Source: an uncultured Alphaproteobacteria bacterium
Lineage (GTDB): Bacteria; Pseudomonadota; Alphaproteobacteria; RF32; CAG-239
Direction of reading: 5' to 3'
Assembly: GCA_947630965.1 (NCBI GenBank)
Contig: CANRJO010000006.1
Location: forward strand, 1-59,167
Length of the DNA: 59,167 nt
The notes beneath the pieces are model-generated. The model did not search any database and was not told the origin of the DNA. It saw nothing but the letters and a program-made list of their open reading frames with translations. Position 1 is the stretch's first letter. Every line of letters begins with the position of its first letter. Shown here piece after piece: positions 18,547 to 26,131 of the stretch. The translations under genes and the position numbers were made by a program.

Positions 18547-18749
18547 TCTTTTAAAAGTTCTCTTAAAATATAAACCCGAATGGCGCTTGAAAGGTTTGTT
18601 TCCGTACGTTCGGCGTCAATTTCGGTAATGAGTGTGCTTAACGATTTCTCTTTTTCTTTGGCTATTTTTTTTAAAACCTCATAAAACTCGTTCTCAAGCG
18701 TGATGCTTGTGGCGTGCTGATGTGCGATAAGAACGGAAAATTTTTTCAT
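18543..18749 (-). CDS. ribbon-helix-helix protein (RHH_4 type)
   Basis: 68 residues. After a short strand (HATSITLENEFYEVL), two helices follow (KIAKEKEKSLSTLITEID and LSSAIRVYILREL), matching the RHH_4 family found almost only in Alphaproteobacteria, often beside sspB. The strand residues would insert in the DNA major groove. Targets are unknown. It starts 1 base after the sspB stop, so the two form an operon. Confidence 0.85.
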   Translation of the reverse strand: MKKFSVLIAHQHATSITLENEFYEVLKKIAKEKEKSLSTLITEIDAERTETNLSSAIRVYILRELLKD

Positions 18750-18750
18750 C

Positions 18751-19218
18751 TTATTTCTTTCGGAAACTGTCTATGGAAACAACCTCAGCGGGTTTATCAT
18801 TTTTCTTTTCTTTTTTATTGACGTCCAAATCTTCCAACTTTGAGGCGCTTTCTTCTTTTTCAAAGCCAAAACTCAAACCGAACTTAGCATACGGATCCGC
18901 AAAATAGGTGATGGCATCAAAGGGAATGGCCAAAGGATAAGGAATACCGCCAAAAACCAGAACAACACCGAAACGATCATCTTCTACCCTTAAATCAGAA
19001 AATTGGTGCTGGAGAACAATAGTCATATTTTCAGGATATTGCGTTTTAAGCATCGGGGGCATTTTGACATTCGGGTGATCTGTCCGAAAGGTGATGTAAA
19101 AATGATTTTCCCCTGGCAAGCCTTGCTCTTGCACAATCTTTAAAGCATCCACCACCACCCCTTTGAGGTGTTTGCTTATCAGTTTATCGTAGTTGATTTC
19201 AGTTAACATTTCGGACAT
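18751..19218 (-). CDS. sspB: ClpXP adaptor SspB, alphaproteobacterial type
   Basis: 155 residues from ATG 19218 (GAGG 8 bases upstream). The core INYDKLISKHLKGVVVDALK, FYITFRTDHPNVKMP, MTIVLQHQFSDLRVEDDRFGVVLVFGGIPYPLAIPFDAI is the SspB-alpha fold that binds ssrA-tagged proteins. A charged flexible linker leads to the C-terminal ClpX-docking tail (PAEVVSIDSFRKK). It hands tagged proteins from stalled ribosomes to ClpXP. The tmRNA gene that makes the tag ends only about 75 bases upstream. Confidence 0.93.
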   Translation of the reverse strand: MSEMLTEINYDKLISKHLKGVVVDALKIVQEQGLPGENHFYITFRTDHPNVKMPPMLKTQYPENMTIVLQHQFSDLRVEDDRFGVVLVFGGIPYPLAIPFDAITYFADPYAKFGLSFGFEKEESASKLEDLDVNKKEKKNDKPAEVVSIDSFRKK

Positions 19219-19291
19219 TTTCAAAACCTCTTTTACCCCTTTATAAGCTTCTTTGCTTAAAGTTTTATTAAAAAGGTTTTTTCTTGCCTAC

Positions 19292-19322
19292 AAAAAAAGA
19301 GCCTTCTGTTGCTAAGCGGCTC
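19292..19322 (-). terminator. terminator of the tmRNA transcript
   Basis: GAGCC/GGCTC stem with a 14-base loop and a run of seven T on the minus strand. Confidence 0.8.
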
Positions 19323-19324
19323 CA

Positions 19325-19897
19325 AGCTCCACTTGTGGCAAACCAATGCCTCAAGAATTAGATTTGTTACTTTCGCCTAATTAAGCAGCGATTGCAACAG
19401 GTGCAAAATTATCATTTGCATTCATTTATTTTGAACCGGTAACGGTGGTTTCTCGCCGAACACAGAATGCATCTTTATTGTTGTCCTGTCAAACCTATTT
19501 CGCCCCCTCGAAAATGTGCTAAAGCGCTTTCATGTTTGGGATTTTTTCGCTCATTTACCCATTTTGTAAACTTCGCTCAAAAATCCCTGCGCAGCAAAGC
19601 ACTTTATCACATTTTCAACAAACTCCGTGCTTGCTGCCTTTCATGCTTGGAATTTTTTCGCTCATTTACTCCCTTTGTAAACTTCGCTCAAAAATCCCTG
19701 CGCAGCAAAGCACTTTATCACATTTTCAACAGACTCCGTGCTTGCTGCCTTTCATGCTTGGAATTTTTTCGCTCATTTACTCCCTTTGTAAACTTTGCTC
19801 AAAAATCCCTTTAAATTGGTGGAGGCGCCGGGTACTGCCCCCGGGTCCAATACACCTATTCCATGCTTCTTTTCGTGTCAAAGTCGGTTGCCCGACT
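19325..19897 (-). ncRNA. ssrA: tmRNA, circularly permuted two-piece form
   Basis: Read on the minus strand. The acceptor piece comes first (about 19897-19817): a T arm with 5-base stem CCGGG/CCCGG, then CGCCTCC-A-CCA, with CCA encoded at 19819-19817. An intervening segment (19816-19508) follows. The coding piece starts GGGGGCG at 19507, which pairs with CGCCTCC to make a 7-base acceptor stem with G3-U70, the AlaRS identity pair. The tag frame is at 19419-19381: GCA through TAA encodes ANDNFAPVAIAA, a clear alphaproteobacterial tag (ANDNFA...AA). The order acceptor-spacer-coding is that of Alphaproteobacteria, where the spacer is cut out to leave two RNAs. The spacer carries 111-base tandem repeats. 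Outer ends are estimated. Confidence 0.92.
19531..19810. repeat. 111-bp tandem repeats in the tmRNA spacer
   Basis: Units start at 19531, 19642 and 19753 with exact period 111; the third is cut at about 58 bases. Units 2 and 3 are almost identical and unit 1 has a few changes. The repeats fill the segment removed from the tmRNA precursor. Because 111 is a multiple of three, they also create long spurious frames. Confidence 0.92.
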
Positions 19898-19903
19898 GCT
19901 CCT

Positions 19904-19932
19904 ATTATACGCATCATTCACTTTAAAAGCAA
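19904..19932 (-). promoter_or_regulatory. promoter of ssrA
   Basis: Minus-strand TTGCTT, 17 bases, TATAAT. The -10 box is consensus and lies about 7 bases before the inferred 5' end of the acceptor piece. Confidence 0.75.
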
Positions 19933-19933
19933 G

Positions 19934-20659
19934 CTAATTATAAATTTTTTTTTGAAAATAAAATTGATGTCTATCTCCGTTAACCTCAATTTTGATGATA
20001 AAAACTTCATTATCCTCTATATTTTTTGACGGAAAATCAAACCTCCCGATAAGATATTCGCCGGCTTGTACCGTATTCAGCCTTAAATAATCAGAAAGTT
20101 CTGCTATTTTCATATTTGTTTCATCACGCACATCTTTTAAGTTTTCTCTTAAAAGCAATTTTTGGATATTTTGGTTTAACTCTTCCTGATCCCGATTGCG
20201 TGTTATGGCATAGTACGGTGTGAGACCATAATTTGTTGGATAAAGGTAAGTATATGAGTCTGTATTGATAAGAGATAAGGCCATGGACCTTTGATAAGCG
20301 TCGATTTGATTTTGTTGCGCTTCTAAAATCTCGTTCATTTTTTCATCGTAGCTTATGATTTTTATCTCTTGTCTGTGCTGTGTTTCTATACGAATGTTTT
20401 GGATTGAGAAATTTACACATCGGGTGCTTTTATTCATAAAAGCTATTCTAAAGGAAAGGTTTCTTTTTCCGCGCCATTGCGTGACTATCGGACTGAGTGA
20501 AATTTGACTTTTTGCGCCTTTTGACGTATAAACTTCACTGTCATTGACATAAGATAAGCTTGTTCTTGAATTTTCTCTATTTAAATTAAGTAATTCATAG
20601 TTTTTGACACAAGCGCTTAATATCAAGAAGCTCAAGACAATCAAAAATTTTTTTATCAA
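19934..20659 (-). CDS. lipoprotein of unknown function
   Basis: 241 residues with a lipobox signal (MIKKFLIVLSFLILSAC; lipidated Cys at 17). The mature part has a beta-rich domain (SLSPIVTQWRGKRNLSFRIAFMNKSTRCVNFSIQNI) that may be an immunoglobulin-like fold, a Gln/Asn-rich helical stretch near 110-180 and a C-terminal beta segment. No family recognised. The start has a GGGAGGAG site. The gene follows the candidate RNA at 20680-20866, and its stop directly abuts the ssrA promoter. Confidence 0.75.
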   Translation of the reverse strand: MIKKFLIVLSFLILSACVKNYELLNLNRENSRTSLSYVNDSEVYTSKGAKSQISLSPIVTQWRGKRNLSFRIAFMNKSTRCVNFSIQNIRIETQHRQEIKIISYDEKMNEILEAQQNQIDAYQRSMALSLINTDSYTYLYPTNYGLTPYYAITRNRDQEELNQNIQKLLLRENLKDVRDETNMKIAELSDYLRLNTVQAGEYLIGRFDFPSKNIEDNEVFIIKIEVNGDRHQFYFQKKIYN

Positions 20660-20679
20660 AATTTTTCTCCTCCCTTATC

Positions 20680-20707
20680 AAAAAAAATCCACCTTGATGA
20701 GAGGTGG
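20680..20707 (-). terminator. terminator of element A
   Basis: CCACCT/AGGTGG stem with a 7-base loop and eight T on the minus strand. Confidence 0.8.
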
Positions 20708-20866
20708 CAGGAAGTAAGAACCTATTTACGGAATAGTGTAGTATATTAGTTATATTAACCTATTTTACTACCTTCCTGCCATAGGCAAAAAGGTAGTATT
20801 TTACATCTGATTTTACAGATAACCGTAAGAGGGTTCTTAAACCTCATATCAGGCATCACCTGATAC
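20680..20866 (-). ncRNA. candidate structured RNA A or attenuated leader
   Basis: About 187 bases between a promoter-like pair (20873-20901) and a terminator. Visible hairpins in order: ATCAGG/CCTGAT, ATCTG/CAGAT, and ACTACCTT/AAGGTAGT with GCC/GGC inside. The bases GGCAGGAAGGTAGTAA can instead pair with TTACTTCCTGCC next to the terminator CCACCT/AGGTGG. So two exclusive folds exist, as in a riboswitch or attenuator. The terminator lies about 20 bases before the lipoprotein start. It matches no RNA family I know. Its design resembles that of element B at 25638-25912. Confidence 0.5.
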
Positions 20867-20872
20867 AAAGTC

Positions 20873-20901
20873 AGGCTATCTGAAATATATGTGAAAGTCA
20901 A
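20873..20901 (-). promoter_or_regulatory. promoter-like pair before element A
   Basis: Minus-strand TTGACT, 17 bases, TAGCCT. The -35 is good and the -10 is weak. Confidence 0.4.
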
Positions 20902-21057
20902 GGTTAAAATTATTCTTTTGTTGTGTTCAATGGAACTTTACGACGTATCTATTATCTATTCGGTTATATCATTTTGACCGATGTTAGCTCTATTTTGAGG
21001 TATATATTTTTTTTGCTTTCAATCATTTGGTGTCAAAGTTGCAGTTGAGGAAAATTG

Positions 21058-23592
21058 ATGCCAAATGGTTTTTTTTATAAATCTGCAAGGCTTTTTTTCT
21101 TTTTTCAATTAAACCTCACTGCCGGAGCAACTTATGCTTCTGTGATAGATATTCCTGCCGGTGCGCATCAATCTTTAGACGGCGAAACTTATTATGGCAA
21201 CGAACTAGAGGTTTCTGATCAGCAGGGCATGTTGCATGGCGGTGTGGTTTATGTTGAACCAGCAGAATCGGGCAAAGCCAGAGGTGTTTTAGACAGTCTG
21301 ACCAATACCAACTTTTATGAAAATATCGTGACGGCGAAGGATAATCATTCTGTTTGGGGCGGAGCGATTGATAATGATGGCGAGATTACGCTTTTGGACA
21401 GTGTGATTTTTACGCATAACCAACTTTTGGTAGAAGGGGAAAATCAATCTGCTTATGGCGCGGGCATTGCGAATCAAAAAGGTGCAATAATTCAACGCTT
21501 TGTCATGGGGAGCTTTGTGGATAATATCGCTCAATCTGAAGCTGGCAATGCCTATGGTGGCGCTATTTATAATGGCGGTGAAATCGGTTCTATGGAAAAT
21601 GTTTATTTTTCAGAAAATATTGTTCAAGCGCATGGCGCGGCTTTGGGTGGCGCGCTTTATCATGAGGGTGGTACGCTCTTTTTTAGTGGTATGAATACAT
21701 TTGCAGGCAATCAGGCCTCTTCAGATACCGGCCAAGCTCTTGGTGGTGCGATTTATATGAAATCGGGCGATATAATTTTTTCGGGTATGAATTTCTTTTC
21801 ATTTAATACGGCTGATGGTGTGGCAAATGATATTTATATTGAAAATGGACGAATCCTTATTCGTGACGGCGAACTTTATTTAGACGGCGGCATTATGGGC
21901 AATGGTATAACCTTCATTGCCCCGTCGGCAAAGCTTTATTTGCGGCAAACGCTTGCCGATACGGTTATGGAAACAACACTTGTTAATAATGGCACAGTTG
22001 CTATTGAAGATGACTATCGGGCGCGCTTTTCGCGCCAGACAATGAATAATGGACTTATGGAAGTGGAACAAAAAGGCGAACTTTATACTACTGGCGTTTA
22101 CAATACCGGCACGTTGGCGAATGCCGGTCAATATGTGAATGAGGGCGATATTTATCTTTTTGGGCAGGGTGTTTTTTTAAATGAGGGTAAAGCGGAAAAT
22201 AGTGGTATGCTTTCCCTCTCAGATAATGCTTCACTCAAACTCGGCACGCAAAGTTTTTTGCGCACGGGCTCTTATCAAGCCAGTGGAACGCCGACTTTGG
22301 AGCTTGATGTTTCGCTTAATCCGGAAACGCACGAAGTTACGCACGGCGTTTTAGAGGTTGAGGGCGATGTGATTGGAAAAACGGGCGTTATTTTGCGCTT
22401 TTTAGATAGTGATCAGGGTTTTCCGAGTATGGAAGGTTTTTTGAGCGCATATGTTTTAGCGCCGAATGATGATTTGATGACACCGGCAGATTTTATTGTT
22501 CAACGCATTTGGGGCAGTCCGCTAGATTTTAACTGGCTGTCGCGTTATAATGCCAAGGGCGATGAAAAAGGCAGTGCTTGGTATTTGGGCGTGTTGCCCC
22601 CTGAGCCGAGACAACCTGATTTGCCCTTTGAGTTTGTGACACCTCTCCCTGAGCCGCCGCCACGACCGTCTGTTTATGTGCCGGAAGTTCCTGTTTATGC
22701 GGCGTTGGGGCAGGTTTTATATGAGCAGACGCGGCATTTGTTTGAGGCTGTGCAAAGTGGATTTGCGCCTCAAATTTGCGCAGATTGTGCGTTTTCATCT
22801 AATCCGCGGGGTTTTGTTCAGGTGCAGTATCATCATGTTGCGCTTGACAAGCCCTCAGATGTGAAAGGGCATGTTCAGGCAGTCAATGCTGGTGTGCGGG
22901 TTGTGGAAAACGCCGCTTATCAGGCCGGTGTGTTTGGTCAATACGGCAAAGGAAAATACAGCTTTTCAGGGGCAGGGGATTATCAGGCTTTAAGTGGCGC
23001 AAATATGCGTGTAACGGATTATGTTTTTGGTCTTTATCAGCAGTATCAGACAGAAAAATACGGTTTGTTCGGCGCTTTATACGGCGGACGGCAAAATATG
23101 GGCTTTACAACGGATGACAGCGTGATTGATGAAAACACGCATGCAATGGTGTATGGAATCGGCGTTTCGGCGGCGCGTTATGTGCCGCTTGCTTTACGTT
23201 GGCAACTCGTGCCGTCTGTTTCGGTTCAGGCAGAGCGGCTAGAGATTGCCGATATTCATGATCAGGCCGGCAAAACGGCGCATTATCACAATCCGCTTTA
23301 TGGCGAGGCAAGCTTAGGCGCGGCTTTGAAATATGATTCATGTGAGGGGCAAAATAAAACTGGCTTTTATATCAAACCTTCGGTGGTGCAGACGTTTGGG
23401 CGGCATACGGGGGTTCAAATCACGGGGATGAATCAAACAAAATCGCAACCGTCACAAACACTCGGGCGGTTTGAATTGGGCGCAGAATTTGCACATCATG
23501 AGCGCATTTCGGGCTATGCCGGCGCTAGTTATACCTTTGGCAAAGACTATCACGCCTACCAATTCTCCGCAGGGGTAAAAGTGAGGTTCTAG
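21058..23592 (+). CDS. autotransporter (type V secretion) outer-membrane protein
   Basis: 844 residues from ATG 21058 (TTGAGG site upstream; TTG 21055 rejected). An N-terminal hydrophobic stretch with charged start may be the export signal. Residues ~50-290 hold a right-handed beta-helix passenger with repeated AxGGAIYNGG/SGMNxF units like those of Pmp/adhesin passengers. A Pro-rich linker (PLPEPPPRPSVYVPEVPVY, about 530-555) leads to a ~290-residue C-terminal beta-barrel ending in Phe (GVKVRF), the typical BamA-recognised end. A surface adhesin is the likely role; no protease triad is seen. The gap upstream (20935-21057) holds no other gene. Confidence 0.88.
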   Translation: MPNGFFYKSARLFFFFQLNLTAGATYASVIDIPAGAHQSLDGETYYGNELEVSDQQGMLHGGVVYVEPAESGKARGVLDSLTNTNFYENIVTAKDNHSVWGGAIDNDGEITLLDSVIFTHNQLLVEGENQSAYGAGIANQKGAIIQRFVMGSFVDNIAQSEAGNAYGGAIYNGGEIGSMENVYFSENIVQAHGAALGGALYHEGGTLFFSGMNTFAGNQASSDTGQALGGAIYMKSGDIIFSGMNFFSFNTADGVANDIYIENGRILIRDGELYLDGGIMGNGITFIAPSAKLYLRQTLADTVMETTLVNNGTVAIEDDYRARFSRQTMNNGLMEVEQKGELYTTGVYNTGTLANAGQYVNEGDIYLFGQGVFLNEGKAENSGMLSLSDNASLKLGTQSFLRTGSYQASGTPTLELDVSLNPETHEVTHGVLEVEGDVIGKTGVILRFLDSDQGFPSMEGFLSAYVLAPNDDLMTPADFIVQRIWGSPLDFNWLSRYNAKGDEKGSAWYLGVLPPEPRQPDLPFEFVTPLPEPPPRPSVYVPEVPVYAALGQVLYEQTRHLFEAVQSGFAPQICADCAFSSNPRGFVQVQYHHVALDKPSDVKGHVQAVNAGVRVVENAAYQAGVFGQYGKGKYSFSGAGDYQALSGANMRVTDYVFGLYQQYQTEKYGLFGALYGGRQNMGFTTDDSVIDENTHAMVYGIGVSAARYVPLALRWQLVPSVSVQAERLEIADIHDQAGKTAHYHNPLYGEASLGAALKYDSCEGQNKTGFYIKPSVVQTFGRHTGVQITGMNQTKSQPSQTLGRFELGAEFAHHERISGYAGASYTFGKDYHAYQFSAGVKVRF

Positions 23593-23697
23593 GAATGAAT
23601 GGGTCTTTCATGAAAATTTTAATTAAAAAAAACGCGTTAAGTTTTTTTCGTTTATAATATTTCAAAAGCTAAAATTTGTGTTATTTTTTTCCTTTTT

Positions 23698-24357
23698 CTA
23701 ATAATTTTTTTCTAATAAGACTTTACCTTTCCCCATTGAAAATATCTTGTAAGCTAAAAATATGTTAAGTCCAAAAGGAAGAATCTCTTCATCTATATTT
23801 TTTTGTAATGTTATGGCTTTTAATTCTCCATCAAAACGTAAAACAGTTTCTCTGCCTTTTTTTATAATTATAAAGTAATCAGAAGCATGGTGAATGATGA
23901 TTTTTTTTTGTGTAAAAGATAGGTGGATAATTTTTTCTTTAGGTTCCATTCCCTTTTTTATTTCTTCTTCAAAGTCCATTAATCCTTGAACAACTTTGAT
24001 AATAATTTCATCGCCGTTTTTTTGTCGTTCAGCAAACGTTTGATCTAATATTGGGTTTGAATTTATAGTGTTGGCTTTTCTTTTTAAATTGAGTGTTTCA
24101 TCATTTGGCATTTTTAAATTTGATAAAATTTTTTTTAGATTATTTTCCCAAAGGATAAGTATTGTAAGTACCAAGGAGCCTAAGAGAAAGAAAGGAAGAA
24201 AACGAAAATCATGACAAAAATCTCTCATGTAGTAATACAGGCCTAAAGCATCAGATATTGAAGTACATATTTCATGATTTGAAGATAAAAAATATATTGC
24301 GGTAACGTAAACAGCAAATATTGTTAGAGAAATTCTTTTCCACATTGTCAAATTCAT
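23698..24357 (-). CDS. membrane protein of unknown function, shared N-terminus (copy 1)
   Basis: 219 residues from ATG 24357, which follows AAGGAGGAAACTTTA. Two membrane segments (about 9-26 and 57-75) form a hairpin with a Cys-containing loop (CTSISDALGLYYYMRDFC). The first ~80 residues are nearly identical to those of the gene at 24455-25501. The rest differs completely: a soluble alpha/beta-looking tail with a charged stretch (EEEIKKGMEPKEK) and no known motif. It may be anchored in the inner membrane with a cytosolic C-terminal part. Confidence 0.72.
   Translation of the reverse strand: MNLTMWKRISLTIFAVYVTAIYFLSSNHEICTSISDALGLYYYMRDFCHDFRFLPFFLLGSLVLTILILWENNLKKILSNLKMPNDETLNLKRKANTINSNPILDQTFAERQKNGDEIIIKVVQGLMDFEEEIKKGMEPKEKIIHLSFTQKKIIIHHASDYFIIIKKGRETVLRFDGELKAITLQKNIDEEILPFGLNIFLAYKIFSMGKGKVLLEKNY
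24115..24357. repeat. 240-bp duplicated 5' module, copy 1
   Basis: Near-identical in DNA to 25258-25501, starting at the ATG and ending at the same point in both genes. Confidence 0.9.
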
Positions 24358-24454
24358 TAAAGTTTCCTCCTTGAAAAGCCATCTCATTTCGCGAAAAATT
24401 TGTACGATGGTGTTGATTTTTGTACACTAATTGCAAAATTTTAACGGCTTAAAT

Positions 24455-25501
24455 TCATTTGTTATCTAAGGCAGACTTAATAAATCCAGCGATTGCACCG
24501 TGTACAAGTGCTGCCTGTCCTGCTTCTGTATAATTAAAACCCTCAAGGCTTCCTCCGTGCTTTCTCATATAATCTTCTTGCCATTCTTGAAGCTTACCAC
24601 CTCCCTCTTGTAAAGCTGTTGAAGTAAAGATGTATCCACCACCTAATGCCGCTCCTAAGCCTGGTACACCGACTAATGTTCCTGCTGCTCCCAATCCAAA
24701 AGCTACTATTCCCTCTTTTCCTGCCTGTGCTACTGCTTGCGCAAGATTTGCAATGGTCGAATCTGATGTACCCGCACGCTGTTCATTGCGTTGTAAAGCT
24801 TCTCTTTGTGCTCTGTAGTGTTTCGCTTGTGCCGCTAGCCACCTTTGAGCTTCCTCTTGTCTTAGGTTTGGGGAGCACCAATCTTCCATATCTTTAATGA
24901 AGTCTGAATTGTCATATAAAGCGTTAATTGTGTATTGCAAGTCTAATTTTATTGTAGCACCCGCAATGATAACAATCAGAAACATAAAAAATTTCATTTC
25001 ATTATTATTAAGAATTTTATATAAAATATATCCTAGTAATACAGAAATTAAACCACTCATAACCGCTGATGCTGCTAACGTAAAATTTTTTATTAATTTG
25101 CGTTGAGAATATCCCCACATACTTACCAAAGTTCCAGGAATAAGTCCTAAAACCGATACAACAGTTTTATTGTTCCATGTCAAAATTACAATGAGTATAT
25201 AACATAAAAACATTAAAATATAGAAAAGCACTAATCTATACTTTATCCACATTTGTTTTAAAATTGATAAAAATTTTTTTAGATTATTTTCCCAAAGGAT
25301 AAGTATTGTAAGTACCAAGGAGCCTAAGAGAAAGGAAGGAAGAAAACGAAAATCATGACAAAAATCTCTCATGTAGTAATACAGGCCTAAAGCATCAGAT
25401 ATTGAAGTACATATTTCATGATTTGAAGATAAAAAATATATTGCGGTAACGTAAACAGCAAATATTGTTAAAGAAATTCTTTTCCACACTGTCAAATTCA
25501 T
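24455..25501 (-). CDS. membrane protein of unknown function, shared N-terminus (copy 2)
   Basis: 348 residues from ATG 25501 (GGAGG site at normal spacing; the ATG at 25516 overlaps that site). After the ~80-residue module shared with the downstream gene come four to five more membrane segments (to about residue 195). A charged helical region with many Arg/Gln (AAQAKHYRAQREALQRNEQ) follows. A Gly/Ala-rich hydrophobic segment (VAFGLGAAGTLVGVPGLGAALGGGYIF) then precedes the tail. The Gly-rich segment recalls phage holins or glycine-zipper toxins, but this is only a likeness. No function assigned. Confidence 0.7.
   Translation of the reverse strand: MNLTVWKRISLTIFAVYVTAIYFLSSNHEICTSISDALGLYYYMRDFCHDFRFLPSFLLGSLVLTILILWENNLKKFLSILKQMWIKYRLVLFYILMFLCYILIVILTWNNKTVVSVLGLIPGTLVSMWGYSQRKLIKNFTLAASAVMSGLISVLLGYILYKILNNNEMKFFMFLIVIIAGATIKLDLQYTINALYDNSDFIKDMEDWCSPNLRQEEAQRWLAAQAKHYRAQREALQRNEQRAGTSDSTIANLAQAVAQAGKEGIVAFGLGAAGTLVGVPGLGAALGGGYIFTSTALQEGGGKLQEWQEDYMRKHGGSLEGFNYTEAGQAALVHGAIAGFIKSALDNK
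25258..25501. repeat. 240-bp duplicated 5' module, copy 2
   Basis: Partner of 24115-24357; see there for extent. Confidence 0.9.
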
Positions 25502-25614
25502 TATTTTTTCCTCCATAACAAAATGATTGGGCTTCCTTGTGGGGTAAGGTCCAAATTTGCGTCTTTGAGCAATTCATAGACCCATAAATCCGTTGTCGCT
25601 TCGTTGTTTGCCAT
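25501..25614 (-). pseudogene. 5' remnant resembling a type I restriction methylase (HsdM-like)
   Basis: A 37-codon frame with AGAGG ribosome site starts MANNEATTDLWVYELLKDAN and goes on LDLTPQGSPI, then turns into unrelated residues and stops. The opening resembles the N-terminus of N-6 DNA methylases of type I R-M systems (TTDLWVYDLLKEA...LSPQGS). That likeness is from memory. The rest of such a gene is missing, so a deletion or recombination seems to have joined its start to the 240-bp module downstream. It may still be translated as a leader peptide. Confidence 0.45.
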
Positions 25615-25637
25615 TTTCCTCTCCGTTATAAATCATA

Positions 25638-25666
25638 AAGAAAAACCACCTTGTTCATAAGGTGGT
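25638..25666 (-). terminator. terminator of element B
   Basis: Perfect 8-base stem ACCACCTT/AAGGTGGT, 6-base loop, then TTTTCTTT on the minus strand. Confidence 0.82.
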
Positions 25667-25912
25667 CGGAGAGTTAAACAATCATATTCACTAGAATGAC
25701 TCCTTTAGCCTTTTCAACCTACTATGGTCTTGGACATACGCTAAAAGCTCCCCGACCATACAAGATGAATCGTGGATATATTCTTGCTTGCGACCAAATA
25801 CTACGGTAACAAGCAAATTAACGATGTTATACCCTAACACCGTAGTGAATAAAGCTGTTTAAAGCTCCGCACCTTAAACCAAGGCACTGGGTTGTGGAAA
25901 TTCCGCAACCTT
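25638..25912 (-). ncRNA. candidate structured RNA B
   Basis: About 275 bases between a promoter-like pair (25919-25947) and a terminator. Hairpins in order: CAAGG/CCTTG enclosing GGTTG/CAACC, then CTACGGT/ACCGTAG enclosing TGTTA/TAACA. Last is a long-range stem GGTCGGGGAG/CTCTCCGACC that directly abuts the terminator ACCACCTT/AAGGTGGT. As in element A, a long-range stem shares bases with the terminator stem. No reading frame of note lies inside. The family is unknown to me. Confidence 0.55.
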
Positions 25913-25918
25913 GTCTGA

Positions 25919-25947
25919 AGCATATATTAAAATATTTAATATCTCAA
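25919..25947 (-). promoter_or_regulatory. promoter-like pair before element B
   Basis: Minus-strand TTGAGA, 17 bases, TATGCT. Confidence 0.45.
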
Positions 25948-26054
25948 GAGTTTTTTTATATTTCGGCGAATCGTGAAAATTTATATCAATCAAACAAAAT
26001 CTCGGTAGGGGCAAAGATTGCTTTTTGAAAGAAAAATAAGTTGTGAAAAAGTTG

Positions 26055-26082
26055 TTGTGTTTTTGTGAAAATTCGTTAAAAT
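26055..26082 (+). promoter_or_regulatory. promoter of the small membrane protein gene
   Basis: TTGTGT, 16 bases, TAAAAT, same spacing and -10 as the metG promoter. Confidence 0.5.
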
Positions 26083-26131
26083 ATAAATGTCTATATAAAT
26101 TTATTTCTATTATTAACCAAAACTAATAGCC

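Noticed and set aside
19531-19810. CRISPR array
   Set aside because: The 111-bp repeats are head-to-tail with no spacers, lie inside the tmRNA spacer, and no cas genes are seen.
19467-20029. Two long plus-strand frames (115 and 165 codons) with repeated protein segments
   Set aside because: They arise from the 111-bp repeats (a multiple of three) and lie antisense to the tmRNA and the lipoprotein gene.
20680-20866. 6S RNA
   Set aside because: Length fits, but the fold is a row of hairpins with exclusive pairings, not one long rod with a central bubble.
24455-25501. Holin or glycine-zipper toxin
   Set aside because: Only one Gly/Ala-rich segment suggests it; the protein is too large and no lysis or immunity genes are adjacent.
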